Positions 47,101-56,100 of a stretch of 64,000 nt of DNA are shown in pieces. The stretch's first letter is position 1, and each line of letters opens with the position of its first letter. Under the pieces are notes generated by a model. That model ran no database searches, was not told the DNA's origin, and saw nothing but the letters and a program-made list of their open reading frames with translations. The translations under genes were made by a program, and so were the position numbers. Source of the stretch: Zygnema cylindricum (lineage: Eukaryota > Streptophyta > Zygnematophyceae > Zygnematales > Zygnemataceae); NCBI GenBank assembly GCA_037447655.1, contig JBBHKE010002841.1, positions 160,536 to 224,535 on the forward strand, in the 5' to 3' direction.

Positions 47101-50100
47101 CTGTCTCATCTTGATAAACCACTTCCTATCCTTACACATATGCATAGTGAGTTTATTATCCAACCTTCCTCGGGGTGCTCTTTCATTCCTCCAAAGGCAC
47201 ACTTTTGCTTTCAAGGGAATCTCCCTTTCTTCTTTCAATTCCAACTTTTCATTCAGAAAAAAGTCTCCATCCACCTCGTCAGATTCCTCCTTTCCAACGT
47301 GGATTTGTGTGGCCACCAAGGCCTTTTTCTTGATTTCCCATAATTGACAGATCTGACCATCCTTGATCCTCCATTCTGTAAGTTTTTTGCACTCCCTTAA
47401 GAAGTGCCTTGGTTTATGACAAAAAAAAACAAACCTTTTTTTTTCGTCCATGGATGCAGGTGAATCCGATTGAGTCTCTTTTCCTCCGTCGAAGCCGCCA
47501 TAAAGCTTCTTGAAGTCTTTCTCTTCCAATCTGAACTTGAACCCAATGCTTGACCACTCTTTTTTTCTCCCCGAAACTCGATGGTGTTTTCCCGGACCAA
47601 TATCATCCCCAGAACAGTATTCCAGATCCACCGATGATCTGCCATTTCCTCCACTCGAGTTATAATACTTTCATACTCCTCTTGAAGCTTGATTAGGAGA
47701 GTGTGAACGTTTTCCTTCTTAGTGACCACATTCCCAACACTCACAAAATCTAGAATACACTGGTAAGCTCATTACAAAAATCGAGCATGCCTCCCTTTTT
47801 GCATCCATATGCCTGTATCTTTTGACATAACAATCTTTGCTGTTGGATTGTCCCACTCCTGTACAATCTTACAAGGGTATCCCATAGATCTGCCCCTTTT
47901 ACCACATCGAGATCTGGAGTGGCAATAGCTTGAATTAAATTTTGAAAAATGAGATTGACGGCAACCATGTTGTTGTAATCCTTGTAGTCAACACTACTCT
48001 TTTCGGTCTTATGAGTAGGTGCACCCACAGTGGATCCAATAGCTTAGACAGGGACTTTTTTTTTTCCCTTGGCTTTTTCAGCTCTATTTTGTACGATGAT
48101 GTTTTCCCCATCATCCTCTTTCTCCTCTCCTTGTTCGGATCCACCAGAGAACCTAGCTCCACCAAACCCTGGTGGCATAACTAGCTTTGGCCCTGGTTGA
48201 CGAACACGACCACTCACGATTCCCCATAGTTGTTTCTCACACAATGCCTTTATTATCATGTTTTCTTTGTAGATGAACCCTGATCCATAAAAAATGGGCA
48301 CCTAGAAGGTGGGCCCATAACTTGTAATTCTGTATGTTCTTTTCTCACACAGATTTAGCATGTTTTTTTCTCACAAAGATTTAGCAGACTAGTTAAGCAC
48401 TCTAAGATACTTATCAGTGCCCACTCTTTCATTGATCACCCTTGCCTCCCAGCCAGTCAAGAACTCTGACCAGATACACCTTTGTTTAGTTTTGACTCTT
48501 TTGAGTCAATAGCAAAATGAATCGTTGGAATTGTCCTCGTGGACATAAGGTTACGTGCTGCCAAAGTTCAGCTTTTCATACAAGTGCTCTCTCAGAGACG
48601 GTTGAAAATTCTAAGTCCTATAGCCCTCTCTAAACCCCTATCAACTGTAGTACGGCACCAATTAAATGACTATATCGTAAAAGAAGGTACAGGTGCAGTG
48701 TACTTTTTGTACGGCTTGTGTATGACAGGTTCCTTAGCAGACGTCTCTCCACCTCTGATACACCGTTTTTTTTTGTACCTTAGTTTTTTTTCTGACCCTT
48801 TTATTTTGCTAACTAGACCTAGGAAATACCAAACGGAAATCACTAATTCCTACATTAATGGCTATTTTTAAACGCTAAATTTTAAGTCTACAAGTTTATC
48901 TAACATTGTGTACTATTTTAGTGTTTGGTGCATACCTTTGGTTGTGTAAAAGATTCCTCTTAAAAACAACAAATATACATACATATATATAAATTTATAC
49001 CGTAATTAACTCTACCTACGTTAGTTACGCATAGAATTTGTTTTTACCTTAAATAGTCTTTGCACCTTCTTGATTCTCTATTACAAAAAAAATTTGCGAA
49101 TTGCAATATTTCTATACCCTACGGGATTTATCACACTTTTTTTGCTTCTTTGTTTTCATTGCATACACAAGAGCATTGAAAACCGATAAAAATATAGAAG
49201 GGAAGCTACATATTTGTTTACTGCAAGGTTTTCAATATTAATCATTGTCAATCAGAATCCCTCCCTCGTCCCCTTCTCCCCTCCTACCAAAACCCCGTTG
49301 CCCTTATTGGAATTCTTATAGAAGCCTGTGTCTAAATTGATTTTTATTGACTTTTAGTTGTATTTGCTAAGTCCTAATTCTAGTTATGTTTTTAGCGTTT
49401 TTTGCACATACTTTTTGTATCGTAGAAAGATATCCCACGAGAACTAGAACAATCTTTTCTTTTCTTGATTGCTTATACTGAGTTTACTTTTACCTGATGG
49501 CTCTGTCTCGAACCCGTGAACACGGCTTCTCGTTTCTTCTCCTATTCGGTTTTCACTATAAAATATTTTGTTTAAAATGTACAAAAGAAGTTTATAGCAA
49601 AATTCTAATTTTGTTCTATATTTGCCTCTTATACTTGTCATTTTTTACCTTTTTTGGCCAATTCTTTTTTTTGGCTTTTCCTCTTCTCTCTCTTTTTCGT
49701 CATTTTGGACATTTTTGCCCTCTTTATCATTAGCCTCTCCTCTCACCGTCCTTTATGAGTCTAATGCAATTTCCATAGCTAAATTTTTTCAACTGAAACA
49801 AAAAAAATATAGCAAAGCTTTACAAAAATAAAAAACGTAAAAAAAAAATGATTGCGATAAGTTTTAGCATTAAATAATTTTTACGAATAGTTTTAATTAT
49901 AGACGGTGTTATTTAACTCGTTATTTACTATTTAATATTTTATTCAGCATTAAGTGTTATTTATTAATATAATTTTTTAATTGCTACCAATATACATTTT
50001 TGTACTTGTTTACCATCAAGTCACATGAAGTTCTATAACCAAAATTTTTGCAAATATTTTTTTTTTTTTTTTGCTTTTGACAACTTTTCATGCATTGAAC

Positions 50101-53100
50101 CGTTATGTGCAACAAATTATTTTCTTCTACAACTCCTTTTTGATACGTTACACGACCATAGTGTCTCCAATCTTACAAAGTTTCGAGTGTATACAGTTCA
50201 CCAATATTCGATGGAATGCTTCCACTGAAGCGGTTGTTCTGTAGAGACCTGTGACATCAGGAAGCCAGAAGACCAATCATAAAAGAAACAGAAAAGAATA
50301 AACATTGAGGGACTCAAAACAATATCGATTTACAATTTTCCAGGTAGAGTAGCATGCCTTTACATGAACCAAATTCTTCCACTCTCTTCTGCTAACCCTT
50401 TTTGCTCCTACCCCCAAATTTTTCACTCGCTTGTACAAAAAAAGGAAAAACTTGAAATCAGCATAACCAATTTTCAAGAAAATAAATATATATATATATA
50501 GTAAAAGAAAAAAATGTTGAAATAAAAACAATGTTGAAAAAAATGTTGAATAACGAATGCCTCTATATACATGCGTATTAATACTTTATCTTTCGCATCC
50601 CATTTTTTTTAGATTTCACTCTCATGTTTTACACAAATCAACATTGTCAAATGACTAAAACAAAAAAAAACCAACAAGAAAAATGATAACCACAAATTCT
50701 TTCATTTCAAGTGATCAAATTTAAAAAATACAGCAAAAAAAAAAAGCCAAAACCACAAAAAAATTACTCCTAAAATTTGGAGGTAAAATAATCTTTTGCA
50801 AATTATAATGCTCATACACCACTTGGCTTTTGTCACTCACTTCGCCCCCTTCTTATGGAAAATCTAGTTCAACATATCCACCGGATATTCAATTCCATTT
50901 CTCTCATGACAAAACTATATACCACATTGGTTTTTTCTCTCGTTGTGCCACGGATTCCCAACATGCCAGTTTTTTCACGAAGCCTATCCCTCGACCATTT
51001 TTTAAAAAACATACTTCTAACGTCGGTCTTTTTGACTAGCCATGCTTCACTCAAGGTGGCTTTTTGAAACTGTAGTTCACGCTTATGTTTGAATTAATGG
51101 CTATCTTGACACGCTAAATTGTAAGTCTAGAATATCTAGCATTGTGCACTTTCTTAGTGTTTTGTTCAAACCTTTGGTAGTGTAAATGACTCCTCTCAAA
51201 AACAACAAATATACATATGTATATATATTTACTGTTATTAACTCTGCCTAGGTTGGTTTCACCTACAATTAGTTTGAACAATCTTACCAGTGTCTCCATT
51301 CTCCAATTGAGTATATAACTTTTTAAAAGACTCTTTATCCTAACTGGAAATGTAGACAAAAGCTCAAGCGACAAACCTTTTCCTTTTTGTTCCCTTGATT
51401 TTCTCTTTTTTACTTATACTTTGTTTTTTTGGCTTTCTCCCTATTTTTCAACCTCTCCTACGTTTTTCTTTTTCCTTGTATCGGCCTTTCAAGACCTCTG
51501 TTTTTATGTCAAATGAGTAAAACAAAACATAAATAACAAAAAAACTATGAGGAAAAGAAAACAACTGCAAATTGCAATATTTCCACACCCTACGGCTTTT
51601 ATCACACTTTTTTGCTTCCCTGTTTTCATTGCATAAACAAGAGTATTGAAAACCGATAAAAATATAGAAAGGAAGGTACATATTTGTTTACTGCAAGGTT
51701 TTCAATATTAATCATTTTCAATGAGAATCCCTCCACCATTCCCCTCTCCCCTCCTCCCCAAACCCCTTATCCCTTATTGGAATTCCTATTGAGACCTATG
51801 TCTAAATTGACTTTTATTGATTTCTAGTATTATTCGCTAAGTCTTAATTCTAGTTATGCGTTTAGCGTTTTGGAATTTTTCGTACATACTTTTTGTATTG
51901 TAGAAAGATTTCCCGCGAGAACTAGAAAAATCTTTTCTTTATTGATTGCTTATACCTAGTTTACTTTTATCTGATGGCTCTGTCTCGAACCCGTGTACAC
52001 AACATCTCGTTTCTTCTCCTATTCGTTTTTCACTGTAAAATATTTTGTCTAAAATGTACAAACCAACGTCAATTTTGACAAAAAAATTACAGCAAACTTC
52101 TAAATTTGTTCCTTATTTGCCTCTTATACCTGTCATTTTTTTCTTTTTTGGCCATTTCTTTTTTCTGGCCTTTCCTCTTTGTTTTTTGTCATTTTGGACT
52201 TTTTGCCCTCTTTATCATTAGTCCTCCCCTTTCACCGTCCTTTCTTTGTGAGTCTACTTTAATTTCCATAACTAAGTTTTCGCAACTATAATCAAGAAAA
52301 ATATACCAAAACTTTACATAAATAAAAAACTAAAAAATAACTAAATGTTTGCAATAATTTTTAGAATTAAATAGTTTTTATTAATAATTTTAATTATAGA
52401 TGCTGTTATTTAACTCATTGTTTACTATTTAATATTTTATTTAGTATCAAGTGTTATTTGTTAATATAATTTTTTAATTGCTACCAATATAAATTTTTGT
52501 ATTTACCGCTATCAAGTCACTTGAAGTTTTATAACCAAATTTCTGGAAAATAAAAGTGAAAACCAAATAAAAAAACTTTGCTTTTGACAACCTTTCATCC
52601 ATTGAACCATTATTTGCAACAAAACATTTTCATCTACAACACCTTATTGATACGTTACACGACCATAGTGTCTCCAGTCTTACATCTCTCGGAGCCAATT
52701 TGGTTGCCATGGGTCAATATACAATGGAATGGTTCCACTTAAGTTGTTGTAGCTAAGGTTTCTGTGACAGCGGGCAGCCAAAAGACCAATCATTAAAAAC
52801 ACAGAAAAAAAAAGATACTGAGGGACTCAAAACAATATCAATTTACAATTTCCCAGGAAGAGTCTCATGTCTTTACATGCACCTTTAATCTTCCCTCTTT
52901 TCTGCCAGCCCCATTGTCTCCTACCCCCAAATCTGTCACTCGAACAAAATAAAAAAAAACTTGAAATCATTACCAATTTTCAAGAACATAAAAACATACA
53001 TTTTAAAAGAAGAAAACGTTGAAATAAAAACAATTTTATATATCATGTCAAATCTGAAATTAAACAGTACATGTTCTAACATCTCCTTCACACACAGATG

Positions 53101-56100
53101 CACATGAATAATGAATACATGTATATATATGTACATTAATATATTATCTCTCGCATCCTTTTTTTTAGTTTTCGCTCTCGTGTTTTACACAAATCACCGT
53201 TGTCAAATGCCTAAAACAAAAAAAAACCAACAAGAAAAATGATAACCACAAATTCTTTCATTTCAAGTGACTTAATGTAAAAATATAGGCAAAACCAGAA
53301 AACAATTACTGCTAAAATTTGGAGGTAAAACAATCTTTTGCAAATTATAATGAACATACACCACTTGGCTTTTGTCACTCACTTCACCCCCCTCTTTCCC
53401 TTCCATTAAAAGAAAAATTGCAAGTCGATAAAAAAAATCTTATCAAAATATTGAAAGAAAAATACACATTTGTTAGATAGAAGGATTTTATTCCACATCC
53501 CTTCCAATAATAATTTCCTTCCCCCACGCCCTTCCACTCTCCAAGCCCCACTCGTCCTCACTTCCCATTTCCTTCCTCTATGAACTCACTAAAATTTGGA
53601 AGAATCTCTTAAATATAAAAGAGAAATAAATACAATGCTTTAATACAAGAAAATACTTAAAGAAAATATAGGCTTAAATGAAGGTTAAAAGTAAAACGAA
53701 AATGGTTTTTAATCCTTTTCTTCATTAAAAATATAGACTTTTTCCACGTTTGTTTTATTTAATATATTTAGAAAAGAGGTATTTTAATTATAAATTTAAG
53801 GTTATAGACAATTGTTACTTAAAAATATTATTTATTGTTAATCACTTTTTTTATTCTCAAATGTTCTCTAATCTTATCAATTACAAATTACTATCCTTGT
53901 ACATTGTTTTTGATATATGCTCTTATTGTCACTATTATGATAACATATATTAATGATCATCATTAATAGATAAAAATCACTATAATGTTTATTTCTATGT
54001 AACTGTCATTGTAGTTTTTCACTGTATTATTGATATTTCATGTAATTATTTAGTATTTTTTTTTCTTGTCATTAAGATTTTAACCAATCTGTTGTTTTAT
54101 CATTATTCATGCTCCCTCTCCTTCTATCTCTCCTTCTCCCTCTCACTCTTTTTATCCCCCTCCCTCTCCATATCTCTCCCTCTGCCTCTCCCTATCCCTC
54201 TCCTTCTTCTTCCTGTCACTCTCTCCCTTCCTCCCTCCCCTTTCTCTCTCTCTCTTTCTCTCTCTCTGTCTCTCTCTCTCCCCCTCTCTCTCGCCCATGT
54301 ACAACACTCATTCCCTCCACTGTTACTTCCACACCCATTTTGTTCTTATTTGTCTTTCTTCTTCTCCTCCTCTCTATGTCTATTTCCGCCTATGCCCAAA
54401 AAATTTGTCATAGTTTTTCATGCCTTTTGGAACTCATTCATAGTTTTGATGTTATTTATGGTATTCATTAAAATTTTATATTGTGAATTTGATATATAAG
54501 ATTAAAATTTTCGTAAAAATGCAGTAAAAGTCGAAATTTTTGAATATGTTGAAGTATAGAAAATGTAAAAAATGCAAAAACTTGGAAATTGTTAATTATG
54601 TTGAAAATGTAAAATACGTCAAAATGCATAAAAAAACAAAATGAGAAAATGCCGAAATGAACAAATTGCCGTAATATAAGGCATAAAAATTGAAGAAATG
54701 TCAAAATGCATAAAACGTCGTAATCTAAAAATCTTCCAAATACAAAAATGTGAAAAAAATTAAAAATAAAATCAAAAATATCTAAATGGATCAAGTTTTG
54801 GGATGGGAAATGCGATAGTACAAAAAATATTGTTGCAGAAAAATAAAAAAGCAAAATATCAAAAATGCAAAAATCGTGGAGATAAAAAATACATGAAAAG
54901 AAAAAAAAATGTTAAATTGCAAAGAATGATAATAGGAAAAACAATGCCAAAGCACAAAAAACAATTTAAATAGGGAAAATGCAAAAAATGTTAAAAATGC
55001 AAAATAGTACCATGCACATAAAGCCAAAACAGGCAAAATATTGAAAAAAAAAAATGTCAAAATTTAAAAAAAGAAAATCCAGAAATTTCAAAACCCAAAA
55101 AGCATCGACACTTATTATATGTAGAATTGCGAAATATACTACCACACAATTTTTTTTGAAATTTACACAGTATTGAACTACAGAAAAAATCGAAAAGGAG
55201 AAAATGTCTTTTTGTACAAGATGTGAAATACAAAAGATGCCAAAATGCGAAAAATATCAAAATACAAAATTTGCCATTGTGAAAGAAAAATCGAAATGTA
55301 ACTAGTACACAAACAAAAAATACATTCATTTTGTTGTAGTATGTAATTTTTGTTGATGTTATGTTTAGTTTAGTTTTTGATATTTTGCATTATTTTTTAT
55401 TGCCGATGACCTTTATTGTTTTGCTATAATAATGACATTTTTTCTGTTGATGCTCGTATTAAAATTAGTATAAATAAAAACATTTTTTATCATTTAGATA
55501 TTGCTATTATTATTTTCATTATTATTATTGTTTTTTATGAGATTTACTATCCATTTGGAATAAAGTTACATCTAAATGTTTGAGAAATTGAAAAAAAAGA
55601 TAATAATAATAATAAAAGTAATTGTATCAATGATAATAAAAAAACAGATATATATAACAAAGCATTATAACAAATAAAAAAAGTGACCTAGCAAATGAAA
55701 TACTTTATTAAAACAGAAAAAAAAATGAAATCCCACCACACAGATCTAGTCACGCTCCTCCCTCCCCTCTATTATCCGCTACATAAAAGCAATAATCAGC
55801 AAACCATATAAAAAAACCCGCTAAAATGTAGAAAAAAAAATCTACAATCGTAGCATGCGCGTTTTCCAATCCATATATATTTTAGAAAACGATTTCTCAC
55901 CCCACCTCCTCTCCAACCCAGCTGACCCTCCATCCCTTGTTCAACCGTCAAGTAATTTAACTGTATGACTATGTTTTTTCAAATAGAAAAACGAATAAGA
56001 AATAAAACTTTGTTGTTGACAACCTTCAATGCGGTAAAGTAGCTCTGCAGCCAACAATTTCGGTTTAGAACACATTGTTTATCCATGACGCAACGTGTCA

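Larger units (their letters stand above)
42785..48854 (-). mobile_element. Ty1/copia retrotransposon D
   Basis: Minus-strand element with 5' LTR 48854-48323 and 3' LTR 43892-42785, both TGTA...TTACA. The host flanks are TTAAT (48855-48859) and TAAAT (42780-42784), a 5-bp duplication with one mismatch. The undisturbed site TTTGAATTAATGGCTAT survives in the neighbouring unit at about 51089-51105. Interior order is gag, protease, integrase, RT, RNase H. It sits inside an intron of the LRR gene in the same orientation as the gene. Confidence 0.88.
46225..54070 (-). repeat. Right arm of the large inverted duplication
   Basis: Counterpart of 31940-35973. It carries additional sequence: the second LRR unit with a copia remnant (50850-53395), a 455-bp stretch (53430-53884), and the gag-to-integrase part of copia D. 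Confidence 0.8.

Noticed and set aside
54468-55329. Long Phe-rich minus-strand frames, apparently membrane proteins
   Set aside because: They are translations of degenerate AAAATGCAAAA repeats; no start context, no domain, and overlapping frames look alike.
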